Numbered from the stretch's first letter, positions 11,291 to 24,959 are shown. The stretch: 64,000 bases of DNA from Ambrosia x helenae (GCA_030844895.1 CM061223.1:37756204-37820203), one strand, 5' to 3'. Numbers and translations are program-made. Notes: a model not told the origin generated them from the sequence alone.

Positions 11291-12054
11291 TGTTACACCC
11301 TCAAAAGATGTCAACATATAATGCTGGTGAGTTCACAGGTTTGTTCAATATGTTATCAAATGTTACCAGAATGTTACCATGTCCATACTATATCCATGTT
11401 ACCAAGTACGCTAGCTAGGCGTATGTTTCGTTACTACTACGATTGGAAAACCATTACTAGACTGTTACCATGTGTTCAGCCCGATGTGTTGTAGCCACGC
11501 TACGAGTGTTACCAGTTCGAGACAATATGCACCCGCCCGGCCCTCCAAGCCGACGAGTGGGGTTTGTCAAGCCCAATAGATCTATCCACATTTCCCTCAT
11601 TGTGCATCCCCGCACATTCATGGTTTCCCCCGGGACTTTAAAAGATCGTATAGTACACAAGTTTAAAACCATAGTATGACATATGTTACCAAATAGTTTA
11701 GTGCATGTTTTCTCCCCCAAAGATTAAAGCAGTAAAAGTGGGGCCGTGAACTCACCTTAGATAGCGTTCTTCGGTTATAAGTAAAGATGTTAAGCCCTTG
11801 ATAATCCCTCTACCGAAGATCTATCAAAATGTTCACATAAGTGTTCCGACTAATAACCATAAGGTTATCTAGTCCCCGATTGTCCAGATCGTAACCAAGT
11901 ATGTTTTAAAACGTGTTTAAATGTTTAACCGACACACTAGACCGACCCGACATCCCGTTGGTGACCCATTACCTTAACTAATCAAGTACACATAGATTAC
12001 ACATAAGGTTCAAGCATAAAACACTTAGTTTGTATCAAAAATCTCATTTCTGCA

Positions 12055-12230
12055 TCAGAACGGTCGAACCAGTCAGTTTAAGTCTCCTTCGCCCATTTTT
12101 AATCTCCTTCGACCGTTTGATGCCTCCTTCGACCGTTCTGCCACTTTCGCCCAACAAAACCCAGGTTCGACCCTGGATTCCTCCTTCGCACCTTCAATCG
12201 GTCGAAGGAGTCCAGGTTCGCCCCTGTTGT
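12055..12230. repeat. Hairpin array, downstream part of LTR
   Basis: At least eight copies of CTTCGACC, CTTCGCCC or their complements GGTCGAA and GGGCGAA in alternating orientation. Homologous arrays are at 26788-26905, 37100-37290, 45110-45300 and, reversed, 33240-33420. The right LTR partner lost ~50 bp between two direct repeats of CCCAGGTTCG. Confidence 0.7.
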
Positions 12231-13015
12231 GCAAATTTTCCTAAAAACGCTTCAAACACATTCAAAACGACTCGAAACATCATCAAACACAGCAGTCAAG
12301 CATGAATAACTTATCCCTACAAAACCCCACCGATTTCCCCAATAATACGTCTGTTTCATCCCTTTCCTATAATGGTAAAAATTATGGAAACATCACTATC
12401 ATGCATGAATAATTTACCCAATTTGGAAACTTTTGAAATCGATCCGTATTCAACAAAAAATGCTCAGTTTGTCGAGTGTTCGATCTTTCCGTATTAGTTC
12501 TATTGATCATAAATATCATGCATCAAGTCTAGATTCGTTAAAACCCCCAAATACCCATAATATCATCATCTATCCAATCCTAACCCTAAACAACAATAAC
12601 CTAGCATCAATATCAATCCTATATCATGCTTCTATCACAGATATAGCAGCAAATCATTGAATCAACACATAACACCACATAACACAATTTACATATGTTT
12701 ATCATCATGAAGACCTATGTCAAATGATAATGTTTTGGTTTAGAAAGATGTTTAAAAGGTTTTTAATCATGAAAACACCCTTAGAACAGATCCGGACAAT
12801 TAGGGTTAGATGAAAACGAATTAAAATGCTTTAAAAAGGTTTAGGATCAAGAACACACCTTGGATTCTTGTTTAGATGTTGTAGATAGGTTAGATTATGA
12901 AAAAGAAGAGCAAAAACTCCTTCCTTAGTGATTAAAATCGTTTGAGAGTGTTTTGAGACGGTTAGGGTTTGTGAAATGATGAAAAATGACAAAGTTGGGC
13001 ATTTATACTAATTCT

Positions 13016-13190
13016 CCTTCGCCCCATATCAATGGTCGAAGGTGGCCTCCTTCGACCCTTCCACATGGTCGAATGAGCCCTGTCCTGGTCGAAGGGAATT
13101 CTTTCAATTCCACACCCCAGGTTCGCCTATTTACAAAGGGTCGTACCAAACAAATGTTCTCCTTCGTCCACTCGAAGTGGTCGAACCAGA
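13016..13190. repeat. Hairpin array immediately upstream of the LTR TATA box
   Basis: Successive short stems made of TTCGACC/GGTCGAA words with loops of about 3-12 bases, ending within 15 bp of TATAAAT (13001-13007, minus strand). The equivalent in the right LTR includes a perfect 10-bp stem with a 3-base loop at 27835-27857. Confidence 0.7.
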
Positions 13191-13658
13191 ACCCATGTTT
13201 AACTAGTTTTCCAGTTTGTCGTGCTTAACGCATTCTAACACATCTTAACACATAAGCATGCATCCTTAGTCTATATTTAACATATTTAAGCATAGATAAT
13301 CATTTACACATCATTTAAATACATCTATGTACATAATCCACCACACGACTCATAATCTACACATATACTTAATTAGTTCATGTAATGTCACCATCAACGG
13401 AACCCGGTACTAGTGTATCACCAAAACGACTCATAATCTACACATATACTTAATTAGTTCATGTAATGTCACCAACAACAAAACCCGGTACTAGTGTATT
13501 ACCAAAACGACTCCCAATGATCCTCCAGATCATTGCACCCTGGACAATCCTAACTTGACCCGACTCAACTAACCCAGTTAAGTCTGTTTATAACGTTTCT
13601 CGCTAAGGTAGACTTAGATGTTACTAATATGTTTAAGCCAAACATGTCGGGTGTCACA

Positions 13659-13796
13659 TCATCCCCACGTTGAAAGAATTTTCGTCCCGAAAATTGCGCA
13701 AAGCCCCAAAAAAGAAAGAAACGAAAAGAACAGAACGAAAAGAAAATTACCGGATGTCACATCATCCCCACGTTGAAAGGAATCTCGACTCGAGAT
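13659..13796 (-). other. Polypurine tract and 3' untranslated region
   Basis: On the minus strand CTTTCAACGTGGGGATGATG stands directly before the 3' LTR and is the likely plus-strand primer. The same purine-rich block occurs twice (13659-13680 and 13757-13782), as it does in the sister element (38650-38670 and 38750-38775), so two candidate tracts lie between pol and the LTR. Confidence 0.65.
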
Positions 13797-15636
13797 TCAT
13801 TCCGCTTCAGCTGTAACACGCCTCGATTCAAACGCGCGCTTCGGAAAGAGATGAGGATATTTAGCTTTCATCTGATCCTCCCGTTCCCATGTGAACTCCG
13901 GTCCACGATTCGAGTTCCAACGAACTTTGACAATGCGGATTTTACTCCGAAGAAGGCTACGAATCTTGTAGGCGAGAATCTCGACAGGTTCTTCCACAAT
14001 GCGAAGACGATCATCAACCTTGATCTCTTCCAGTGGTACAATGAGAGATTCATCAGTCAAACACTTCTTCAAGTTAGACACATGGAGGACGTTGTGCACA
14101 CTACCGAGCTCTGCCGGTAAGTCAAGTCTGTATGCCACCGGTCCAATCCGATCCAGGATTGCGAATGGTCCGACATAACGAGGGTTAAGCTTGCCACGCT
14201 TTCCAAAGCGTATGACGCCCTTCCATGGTGAAACTTTCAGAAGTACCCTGTCCCCAACCTGGAACTCCAAAGGTTTTCGACGGCGATCGGCATAACTCTT
14301 CTGATGGTCCCGTGCAGCAGCCAACCGGTGACGAATCTGTACGATTTTCTCCGAAGTTTCGTACACAAGTTCCGGACCAGTGAGCTGGCTCTCGCCCACC
14401 TCGGCCCAACAGAGTGGTGATCGACATTTCCGTCCGTAAAGAGCCTCGAACGGAGCTACCTTGATACTAGAGTGGTAGCTGTTGTTGTAGGAGAACTCCA
14501 CTAATGGCAGGTGGATCTCCCAACTTTTGCCAAAATCGATAACACACGCTCGAAGCATGTCTTCCAAGGTTTGAATCGTCCGCTCACTCTATCCATCAGT
14601 TTGCGGATGATAAGCCGTACTCATGTCCAACTGAGTACCCAAAGCCTTGTGCAGAGCCTTCCAGAAATGCGAAGCAAAACGAGAATCACGATCAGAGATA
14701 ATAGAAACAGGCACCCCGTGCCGAGCAACCACCTCCTTAAGGTAAAGTCGAGCCAACCGCTCGAGTCCATCGGTTTCCTTAATAGGTATAAAACGTGCCG
14801 ATTTTATCAGCCGGTCAACAATCACCCAGATCATATCATAACCACTAGGTGACCTTGGCAGTTTGGTGACAAAATCCATCGTGATTCGCTCCCACTTCCA
14901 TTCCGGAACCTCTGGTTGTTGCAGGAGACCAGACGGCCTCTGATACTCCACCTTGACTTTAGCACAAGTCAAACATTTGCTGACATAAGAAGCTATATCA
15001 GCTTTCATGTTTGGCCACCAATAAAGTATCTTCAAATCCTGATACATCTTATCGGAGCCAGGGTGAATAGAATACCGGGATTTGTGAGCTTCATCCAAAA
15101 CTAGCTCGCGCAATCCCCCGAACAATGGGACCCAAACACGTTCCGCAAAATAGTGTAAGCCATCGGTCCTGAGTTCGAGATGCTTGTCAGCACTGTGCAT
15201 AGTCTCAGCCTTAAGGTTTTCCTTCTTCAAGGCTTCCAACTGTGCAGAACGGATTTGGTCAGGCAACGACGAATGAATGGTGAGCTGTAAGGCTCGAACA
15301 CGGCGAGGATTCGCAGACTCCTTCCTGCTCAAGGCGTCCGCCACGACGTTCGCCTTGCCAGGATGGTATTTGATAGCACAGTCATAATCGTTCAGGAGTT
15401 CAACCCAGCGACGCTGCCGCATGTTCAACACCTTCTGGTCGAAAATATGCTGAAGAGTCTTGTGATCGGTGTACACTTCACACTTGGTACCGTACAAGTA
15501 ATGTCTCCAGATTTTCAACGCAAAGACTGTAACACCCCAACCGATGGCGGAATCATCGAGGTGCCACGTAGTGACGATTGTTCAAAAGCTCATGGTACTA
15601 AAATGTAAATATTGATTATTGAATATTGTTTTACAA

Positions 15637-16882
15637 TGTAACACCCCAACCGATGGCGGAAACATCGGGATGTCACGTATTGATGATTGTTCAATAGCTC
15701 ATGGTAAATAATAGATTTCATTATATGATTTAAATAAATTACATACAATTGTTCTACAAGAATTCGTACATCAAATTGAATAAAACTATGCACACATCTT
15801 CAAGCATTAATTCAAATCTTCAAGCAAGTAGAACCTGAAACATGTTAAGTTGAAAATATTTTGGGTCAACAAAAGTTGGTGAGAATTACATAGGTTTTGA
15901 TAATCGAATAAAATTGTTGTGCAATTCATGTGTCATGGCAATCTAGTCCATATGCGAAAACATACTAGAAGTAAATCGAGTGCATAATCAACCTTGTGAC
16001 TGTTGTATTGTGGTACATCCCATACGCTCATGGTTCACTCGTTTATATTGCAGTAATAAACACCCACGTAACCTTTGTAGGAGGCACGTATCCGGGTGGG
16101 ATTGTCAGTCCAATAGATCTATCAATGTATACCGTTTGGCTGATGAATGTTTATGCTAGAATTGTGCTTACCCTAGTCATGCTCAAGACATAATGCAACA
16201 TAGAAATACACATAGACACATTGATGATTGAATTGCATAAATATTGTTGTAACATGTTTCACCCCAAAAATGGTGATAAATAGAAAAAGGGGCTATGTAA
16301 AACTCACCTTAGCAAAATGTTATGTCTCGTAAAAAAATAGAATATTGTGTTGTGAATGTATGCGAGGCGAATCCCAAAGACTCAACAACGTAGCTAGTCC
16401 AAATTGAAGAAAACAAAAAAGAAAGAATATCAAGCTTCCAATTTGCCAATTACAAGAGCTTATAATCAAAGCTTCAATTGTAGAAGTAATAGACTATAGA
16501 AGAAAGGTATGAGGGAAAGTTTAATCGGATTGAAACAATCGATTTAGAGGTGCAAAGTATAATGGGTCATAGGTGGGTTTTTATACTAGTTTTGGAGTCA
16601 ATTAGCCATTAAAATTGGTCAACACCATAAAGTAAGGTTTTATGATGAATTGACTATTTGACTAAGACTTTGACTGTTTGACTAAGACTTTGACTAGGAC
16701 TTTGACTATTTGACTCAAGGCTTTATTTAAAAAAAAAAAATCTTGTATGTGAAAAAAATAATAATTTAGAATCATATTATTATTATTATTATTTATATAC
16801 ATTTATGTATGTATATAAGTTGTGAGTTAGCATAAATAAAGACTTAGGCACATTTGTATAATATTAATGATAAAGGTGTAAT

Positions 16883-16933
<51 letters not shown>

Positions 16934-16978
16934 GCTATTTATGTATTAAAATTTTGGGGAAAATTTTGCGATGTTACA
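15637..16978 (-). repeat. 3' LTR of small element
   Basis: TGTAACACCCC..GCGATGTTACA on the plus strand. Sense TATA-like GTATAAAAACC lies at about 16577-16588 and a splice-donor-like CTAAG|GTGAGTT at 16301-16312. It contains a long (AT)n run (about 16885-16930) and an (ATT)n run near 16775. No tRNA-like segment was seen. Confidence 0.93.
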
Positions 16979-17413
16979 GTCTCCCCTACTTTTGGAAACA
17001 TCGTCCCGAAGTTTATTGAAAACACAGGGTTGAAGGTGATTGGGTAGAAATTAGGACAAGGGTGGTTTGGGAAGTTTCGAGTTAAGGCATGACATAAATT
17101 TATAGGTAACAGAATAAACTGTTTCGAATAATTTGGATAAGAGTTTTGATATGTGTGAGTTTTAAGGGTTGGATTAGGTTCATCTGAAATAGCAAGGAGA
17201 ATAAGAATCTTAAGTTTTAGGACCCCTAAAAGAAATGCATGAGTTGATTGACTATAGAAAGACTAAATGAACTACCAGGTAACTAGAGTTTATAATTGGT
17301 TATTTACTGAAAACCTTGATAGAATTTCACACTACCTTAACGTACCTGTAAATTCATGATTACGTTCCGGACCGCAATCACCAATTTACCTTACATTAAA
17401 GTTTTGCGTCCTT

Positions 17414-17617
17414 CTATATCTCCACCGATTGTTGAGCAGGTCCGATAGCCTCCACCAGTCGTGGAGTAGGTTGTAGGGCCTCTCCCGACTGTTGAAAAGT
17501 CATAATGACCTCTACCAATCGTTGAGTAGGTTCGATAGCCTCCACCAGTCGTGGAGCAAGTTGTAGGGCCTCACCCGACTGTTGAAAAGGCATGATGACC
17601 TCTATTAAGTGCAGCAT
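17414..17617. repeat. Minisatellite next to the polypurine tract
   Basis: About seven diverged ~30-bp units of the form GACCTCTACCAATCGTTGAG plus a short spacer. The open minus frame across it is an artefact of the period. Its counterpart in reverse orientation is at 47108-47330 in the plus-strand element. Confidence 0.8.
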
Positions 17618-18441
17618 TTATTATACACATAGGTTGCAAATTGATAACATGTTTATGCAAGCAAGTATAACAAGCACAGTATATGAGTTGTAGTTGTATA
17701 GATTTATATAATTAGTTCACATTCAAACAATCATGCACCATGTAACAACTCTCAGACAAATATTTTATTACTTGAATCAAATAGCGTCAATACATAGAAT
17801 AAAAGCAACCAATAGTCAAATGGTGAGACTTGCGGTTAGGTAGCTGGAGGATCTTGATCTCTGTTTAGTTTAGGGCATCGGTTACGGAAGTGATTTGGGT
17901 AATGAATGTTCAATAAGATATGGGTTGAATGAAGGACAATGAGGTAATATAAGGAATGTAATCATTTATTCATTTAATTAAAACGAATAAACGAAAACGT
18001 TGACTTATCAAAAATTCTAAATTCTAATAACATATGAAGACATGCTTTAGCCTATAAGTGAACACTCATCCCAAGAATTCCCAGGTAGGCATCCGGGTCC
18101 CTCGTCTGATTGGGATATATGCGCAATGCCAGCCTAGACAGAAGACTCAGAATACAGGCGTTCACCCTTCCAGATTGCACGTGTTCGTTATTAAAATCTA
18201 GAACTTCGACGAGATCTCAAGGTGGTTCAGGCTAAACCTGAGGATTTTGTCCTATTAGTCTAAGAGTAGATCCAATGGTGGAGAGCAACCTTCTTGTAAG
18301 GATGAAAGTAGGGATAAGAAGTAGGAGGGAGATAGAGAATGGCAAGTAAAAGAAGCAAATACTGGTTATAATCCTATGGTTATAGACTAGATTATTTTTC
18401 TAATAACCTAATTCCCTATAACCATGGCTCTGATACCAATC

Positions 18442-19684
18442 TGAAACACCCCAACCGATGGCGGAAACATCGGGATGTCACGTATTGATGATTGTTCAAT
18501 AGCTCATGGTAAATAATAGATTTCATTATATGATTTAAATAAATTACATACAATTGTTCTACAAGAATTCGTACATCAAATTGAATAAAACTATGCACAC
18601 ATCTTCAAGCATTAATTCAAATCTTCAAGCAAGTAGAACCTGAAACATGTTAAGTTGAAAATTTTGGGTCAACAAAAGTTGGTGAGAATTACATAGGTTT
18701 TGATAATCGAATAAAATTGTTGTGCAATTCATGTGTCATGGCAATCTAGTCCATATGCGAAAACATACTAGAAGTAAATCGAGTGCATAATCAACCTTGT
18801 GACTATTGTATTGTGGTACATCCCATACGCTCATGGTTCACTCGTTTATATTGCAGTAACAAACACCCACGTAACCTTTGTAGGAGGCACGTATCCGGGT
18901 GGGATTGTCAGTCCAATAGATCTATCAATGTATACCGTTTGGCTGATGAATGTTTATGCTAGAATTGTGCTTACCCTAGTCATGCTCAAGACATAATGCA
19001 ACATAGAAATACACATAGACACATTGATGATTGAATTGCATAAATATTGTTGTAACATGTTTCACCCCAAAAATGGTGATAAATAGAAAAAAGGGCTATG
19101 TAAAACTCACCTTAGCAAAATGTTATGTCTCGTAAAAAAATAGAATATTGTGTTGTGAATGTATGCGAGGCGAATCCCAAAGACTCAACAACGTAGCTAG
19201 TCCAAATTGAAGAAAACAAAAAAGAAAGAATATCAAGCTTCCAATTTGCCAATTACAAGAGCCTATAATCAAAGCTTCAATTGTAGAAGTATTAGACTAT
19301 AGAAGAAAGGTATGAGGGAAAGTTTAATCGGATTGAAACAATCGATTTAGAGGTGCAAAGTATAATGGGTCATAGGTGGGTTTTTATACTAGTTTTGGAG
19401 TCAATTAGCCATTAAAATTGGTCAACACCATAAAGTAAGGTTTTATGATGAATTGACTATTTGACTAAGACTTTGACTGTTTGACTAAGACTTTGACTAG
19501 GACTTTGACTATTTGACTCAAGGCTTTATTTAAAAAAAAAAATCTTGTATGTGAAAAAAATAATAATTTAGAATCATATTATTATTATTATTATTTATAT
19601 ACATTTATGTATGTATATAAGTTGTGAGTTAGCATAAATAAAGACTTAGGCACATTTGTATAATATTAATGATAAAGGTGTAAT

Positions 19685-19733
<49 letters not shown>

Positions 19734-19778
19734 GCTTTTTATGTATTAAAATTTTGGGGAAAATTTTGCGATGTTACA
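18442..19778 (-). repeat. 5' LTR of small element
   Basis: Nearly identical to 15637-16978; the main differences are in the length of the A and (AT)n runs (about 19690-19730) and a T-to-A change at the third base. Splice-donor-like CTAAG|GTGAGTT lies at 19104-19115. Confidence 0.93.
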
Positions 19779-20094
19779 TACAACATGTGAAATTTAAATA
19801 CAAGACAACAAAAATAAAGATAATTGATTGATCTAATCTAAGTCCAAAGTCCTATGTGAAGCGTCAAGCAGCTTATCCTGAAACATGCACGAAAATAATT
19901 TTGTCAACATATGATGTTGGTGAGTACTACTTAGTTTTGTACGTATAGTATAAGTTTGAAAAGTAGTACAATTCATGTGTCTAGCATCACCAAGGCATTA
20001 TGTAAACACGCAAGTAACCAAACAAGACAAAGATCAAATGTAAAGTTGTACAATGTAATTGATAATGAGCACCTCAACACGTGTGAGTCTAAAA

Positions 20095-20232
20095 GAGCAC
20101 CATAACACCAAGTTATGTCTGTATGTAATGAGCACCATAACATAAGTTATGTCTGTATGTAAAGAGCACCATAACACAAAGTTATGTCTGTATGTAAAGA
20201 GCACCATAACACAAAGTTATGTCTGTATGTAT
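20095..20232. repeat. ~36-bp tandem repeat, each unit a small hairpin
   Basis: About four units of GAGCACCATAACACAAAG followed by TTATGTCTGTATGTAAA. CATAAC and GTTATG within each unit can pair over a 4-5 base loop, giving a row of hairpins in the downstream part of the solo LTR. Confidence 0.8.
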
Positions 20233-21240
20233 GATGTTTGTATGTAAGCTACGTTCATGTCAAACATAAGCACAAAGATAAACAAGACACGTATATGAAT
20301 TGTAAATGAATAAAAATGTATGTGTAAATGAATATGAAACTTTTGTATACTTGTGCATGAATCACCCCAAAAGTTGTAAAAGCGGAAAAGGGGATAAGTA
20401 ATACTCACCTTAGCAAGGTGGTGAGTCTTATGTAATTGAATAAGTATATTCCAATGTTGCCAAGTATCTCCTATGTATAATGTAACAAATAAGTCTAAGT
20501 CTATTTGGTCTATAAGTATTTTCTAGGGCTTCGAATTGGGGATAAGTATTTATTTGATTAATGATCAAATTGTTTATTAAATATAAGAAATTTAGTAAAT
20601 AAATGAATAAAAGTCTTTTTGTAAATTTTAAGTTAAAAGATGGTCACAATATAAATTTTTTAGTATGAAAATAATTTTTATAAAATTATTTTCTTGAAAA
20701 TAGAATATTTAATCTATTTATTTCAAATTGTCAAAATATGACTTTAATATCTAAAAATATTAAAATTAAAGAATTCTTGAATTAAAAATTGTATTTCTGT
20801 TCCAAATGAATAGAAATAATTTATGTAAAATTTTGGTGCAAAAATATTGAAAAATAAATTTATTATGAATTATTTATGATTAAAACTAACAAAAATTGAT
20901 TAAAAATATTAAACAAATGGTTTTTCAGAAATAAAAAATTATTTCTGAAATGTATATTGTTACACAAGTTTAGAATAATTTTTGTGGAATTTTATAAAAT
21001 CGTTTAGATATTTTTATTGAATTTTACAATTATAAATGAATAAACTTGTAATATTTATAATATATTTTAAATAAATTATTTTTGAAAAACTAAAAATTGG
21101 ATGATGAAATTTACTACTAGAATAACAATAAAATAATTTTTGTAGAATTTATAAAGTTGTTTTGGTATTTTAAATATATAAATAAAGTTAGTTAGAATAG
21201 GTATAAAGTTAAAAGTGTAAAAAAAATAATAATAAATAAT

Positions 21241-21318
21241 CTGCTGTTGCTGGGTATCGAACCTGGGTAAAACCCGGTTCAATCCTTTTAGCCAACCACC
21301 CCAACCAACTGGGCTGTG
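21241..21318 (-). other. tRNA-like sequence in solo LTR, sense to the LTR
   Basis: The reverse complement has CCAGTTGGTTGGGGTGG (A-box/D-arm-like) and CAGGTTCGATACC (B-box-like). It is homologous in position to 3362-3447. The acceptor stem is not evident. Confidence 0.45.
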
Positions 21319-21933
21319 CATCAGATCTGTATGTGTTTCGGTTTTTAAAACATTTATTAGATACTTGGTTTGATCATCTTCCCCAAATAAACATAAGAAC
21401 CCTAGCTTTTTCAATAATTCAAATGAGCAAGCAATAACCCGATTATACATGGGGTTATTGCTGCTCTATAGCCGATTAATGAAACCCATAAACAAAATTG
21501 GACTTACAAACAGAAACGACGATTTAAACTCGGTCAACGAAAAAGTCAACGTGAACGATTATGCAGATTTGAAGGTGTTTTAGGAGGTTTTGAGTATGAG
21601 GGTTTGGTTATCGTTCTTCTCAGAGGTTGTGAGCGAGTTCAATTGATTCAAAGACGGGTATTTATACAGGTTTCAATCGAGTTTATTAGGAAGGCAATTA
21701 ATTCGATTCGGGTCAATTCAAACGCGTTTAATCGCGTGTTTGTTGTTTTAGAAAGAAGGAATGATAACGTGCACAATATTCGGGATTGAATTTGGTAATT
21801 GGCGTGATATTAGATTAGGTTTTAAAGCTTGATATGTCCCTTTTTTGGCTGCAGCGATTCGATCAACAGCTGGGAAGAAGAAAAGGACGCGAAACAAGGT
21901 ACATATACAAACTGATCTGGGATAAATCACGAA

Positions 21934-22030
21934 TTGAGTTGTGGCTCAGCTGGTTGTTGACGTGAGTGTGACCCGGCTCCTGCCCGGGTTCGAGTCCCGG
22001 CAGAAGCAATTCGTTTTTTTTTGTTTTTGT
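21934..22030 (+). other. tRNA-like sequence with following T-run, antisense to the LTR
   Basis: GTGGCTCAGCTGGTTG (A-box-like), then CCGGGTTCGAGTCCCGG (T-arm with B box), then within 10 bases a run of nine T and more T-rich sequence, which could act as a Pol III terminator. It is the best candidate of the set for residual Pol III activity, but acceptor pairing is poor. Confidence 0.5.
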
Positions 22031-22185
22031 TTTTGAACAGGTACAAGGGGGAGGAGGATAAGGGAGTTGGGCCTGGTTGTGTGGGCTGGTCTGATGGGCC
22101 AGATTGGGTGGTGGACTAGAGGAATGGTTGGGTTGGTTTGTAGATTGGGTTAAGTATAGTTTGTTCACTTTGTAAAAAAATAGAC

Positions 22186-22219
<34 letters not shown>

Positions 22220-22241
22220 ATAATAATAATAATAATAATAA
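22186..22241. repeat. (ATT)n/(AAT)n palindromic microsatellite
   Basis: About eleven ATT units followed directly by seven AAT units, so the run can fold back on itself. It lies 20 bp from the outer end of the solo LTR. Confidence 0.9.
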
Positions 22242-24959
22242 AAGAAAAGTGACGGATGTCACAAAGACTACCGCACCCAGTTCCAAGTCATGAGTAGTGT
22301 AGTTCTTCTCATGAACTTTGAGTTGACGAGAAGCATAAGCGATAACCTTCCCACGTTGCATCAACACACAACCGAGACCCCGAATAGAAGCGTCACAGTA
22401 CACAACGAAGTCATCCGTACCCTATGGTAAGGATAAGATAGGTGCAGAACAAAGTTTAAGCTTCGGCATCTGAAATGCTGATTCCTGTGGTTCACCCCAA
22501 TCGAACTTTCGGTCCTTCCGGGTAAGAGTAGTGAGGGGTTGTGCGATCTTCGAAAATCCCTCAATGAAACGACGATAGTAGCCTGCAAGACCTAGGAATT
22601 TCCGCACCTCAGATGGCGTCTTTGGTGCTTCCCAGTCCTTAATAGCTTCGATCTTAGCCGGATCGACATGAATTCCCAGTTCATTCACCACATGCCTTAG
22701 GAATTGAACTTCATGTAACCAAAAATCACACTTCGAGAACTTAGCATACAACTGCTCCTGTCTCAAAAGTTCCAAGACCAACGTAGATGTTCCTCATGAT
22801 CCGCCTTGTTCTTGGAATAAATCAGAATATCGTCAATGAACACGATGACGAACTTATCAAGATAAGGTTTGAAAACGCGGTTCATTAAATCCATGAATAC
22901 CGCCGGTGCGTTAGTGAGGCCAAAAGGCATGACCAAGAACTCAAAATGGCCATAACGAGTGCGAAAAGCAGTCTTCCAAATGTCAGCTTCCCTGACGCGC
23001 AACTAGTGATAACCGGACCGCAAATCAATTTTCGAATAGTAGCTGGAGCCCTGAAGCTGGTCAAAAAGATCATCAATGCGAGGAAGGGGATAACGATTCT
23101 TGATGGTCACTTTGTTCAGCTCACGATAGTCAATACACATGCGAAGACTTCCATCCTTCTTCTTTACAAACAAAATAGGAGCTCCCCACGGGAAGAACTT
23201 GGTCGGATGAAACCCTTTTCCAAGAGTTCTTGTAACTGGCTGGACAACTCTTGCATCTCGGGAGGTGCAAGACGATACGGAGCTCGGGCAATAGGAGTTG
23301 CGCCCGGAGTAAGATCAATACCAAACTCAACCTGACGATGGGGAGGAAGACCAGGTAAATCATCAGGAAACACATCAGGAAAGTCACGAACCACCGGAAT
23401 ATCCTCGATCTTCATCTCATCGTCAGTAGAAACGTTAACAAGTGCCAGAATGGCTGAAAAACCCTTCCGAAGATACTTACGGGCTTTCATGCTAGAAATG
23501 ATACTCAGCGGAGCACCGCTTTTCTCGCCACGAACAGAAAGAATCTCTCCATCAGGGAGAGGAATCCGAATAACCTTGTCGAAACAAACGATCTCCGCAC
23601 GATACAACGATAACCAATCCATGCCGACCACGACATCAAAACTACCCAGGGGTACCGGCATAAGGTCAATGGGGAAGGACAAACCCGACAGTTCCAAGCG
23701 ACATTCCTTAAGGGTGTGTGTCGCTTCGATTTTCTTACCATCAGCCAATTCTATTAAGTACTTAGCCTCTAAAGGTGTGGGTACTATATCTAGCAATCGA
23801 CTAATATTCAAAAGACACGAAACTCTTTCGGCACCAGAATCAAATAAGACAGAAACATAGCGATCATTAAGAAGGAATGTACCGGTAACTGTGTCTGGAT
23901 CCTGCCTAGCCTCTGCAGATCCAATGACGAAAGCACGTGTAGTCCTGCCTCCGCCGCCATTGTTCCCGTTACCGTTCCCGTTCTTCCCATTGTCGCTCTG
24001 TTTCAGCTTGGGACAGTCACGCTTGAAATGTCCCGTGTCACCACAGTTATAACACCCCTGCCTCCCCTGAGTCCCCTGAGCAGCAGGAGCAGGAGCAGGA
24101 GTAGGGGTACGAGCTTGGGCCGACGGAAGTGTTGGCCTGCAATCCTTAGCTAGGTGTCCAAGCTGGTTGCACCGATGACAGCGTGCCTTATCACAGTTCC
24201 CCAAGTGATGGTAACCACACCGGTTACACTTGGGATGCTTCCCGATATACCCACCTGTCTTCTGCCCCGAAGACGATCCAGACGACTCAAACTTCTTTGC
24301 CGGCTGAGACGGCGCCGGTACAACACTCTTTCCCATACCATCCCACTTCCTCTTGTTCCCCTCAGTAACCTTCACAGCAGCACCCTTGGGTGGCAAAACG
24401 CCTTCTGCCACCTTCAGGTTAGTCATCCGATGGGCTGATCGGACAACATCAGCAATGGTGGGAAGATTCCCAGCAGCCACCAACCCAGCAATCTCCGGCA
24501 CTAGCCCAGACACATAGTGCTCGATCCTCCTGTACTCGGGTGTGTGCAAATCAGGACACAACACTGCCAGCTCATTCCTCCTCACAGTGTATTCTTCAAT
24601 CTCCGACCCAACCATCTTGTAGCTCCAGACTTCATGTTCCAACTTCTGTATCTCCTCTCTCGGACAGTACTCACCTCTCAACAACTGCACAAATTCCGCC
24701 CAAGGCATAGCAATAGCCTCCCCCAATCCCATGTTCTGAGTGGTAGCATTCCACCACGACAGTGCAGGCCCCTCAAATGTCGCAGTAGCATGCTTCACCC
24801 GGTCCCCAGCAGGACAGTTACACATGACGAACACGGACTCCACCTTTTCCAGCCATCGGAGCAGTCCCACCGCTCCCTCAGTTCCAGCGAAGTTATGGGG
24901 CTGACAGTCCCGAAACTTCTTATAAGAGCACTGAGGTGGGGGTGGATTGGCACCAACAC

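Larger units (their letters stand above)
11291..13658 (-). repeat. 3' LTR of the Tekay-like element at 11291-28250
   Basis: Begins TGTTACACCCTC and ends GGTGTCACA. Compared with its partner 25755-28250 it lacks about 270 bp next to its left end, and it has an ~80-bp tandem duplication at about 13370-13505. Sense TATA-like TATAAAT lies at 13001-13007 and a splice-donor-like CTAAG|GTGAGTT at 11749-11760. Hairpin arrays of TTCGACC/GGTCGAA words lie at about 12055-12230 and 13016-13190, on either side of the predicted transcript start. Confidence 0.9.
15637..19778 (-). mobile_element. Small non-autonomous LTR retrotransposon without coding capacity
   Basis: LTRs 15637-16978 (1342 bp) and 18442-19778 (1337 bp) are almost identical, with TACAA duplicated at 15632-15636 and 19779-19783. 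The 1.46-kb interior has a polypurine tract (16979-16995; minus TTCCAAAAGTAGGGGAGAC), a minisatellite (17414-17617), sequence matching bases 1-190 of the window, a deletion junction near 17860-17935, then the leader and a primer-binding site (18423-18439). The gag present in the copy at the left edge is absent. The right LTR starts TGAAACACC where the left starts TGTAACACC. LTR likeness indicates recent insertion. Confidence 0.95.
15528..22263 (-). mobile_element. Solo LTR (~2.6 kb) inserted in RNase H, itself carrying a nested element
   Basis: Begins TGTAACACC at 15528 and ends TGTCACA at 22263, with AAGAC duplicated at 15523-15527 and 22264-22268. The pol frame on both sides continues exactly as in the unbroken sister gene around 40520. 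Without the nested element and its extra target copy it is 2589 bp and has no internal domain, so it is a solo LTR formed by recombination. In the minus orientation it has a TATA-like GTATAAATACC at about 21657-21666 and CTAAG|GTGAGT at 20403-20413. Confidence 0.93.

Noticed and set aside
17414..17617. 67-codon minus frame with repeated EAIEPTQRLVE-like peptide
   Set aside because: Minisatellite read-through; the same array in the other element is not open in the same way.
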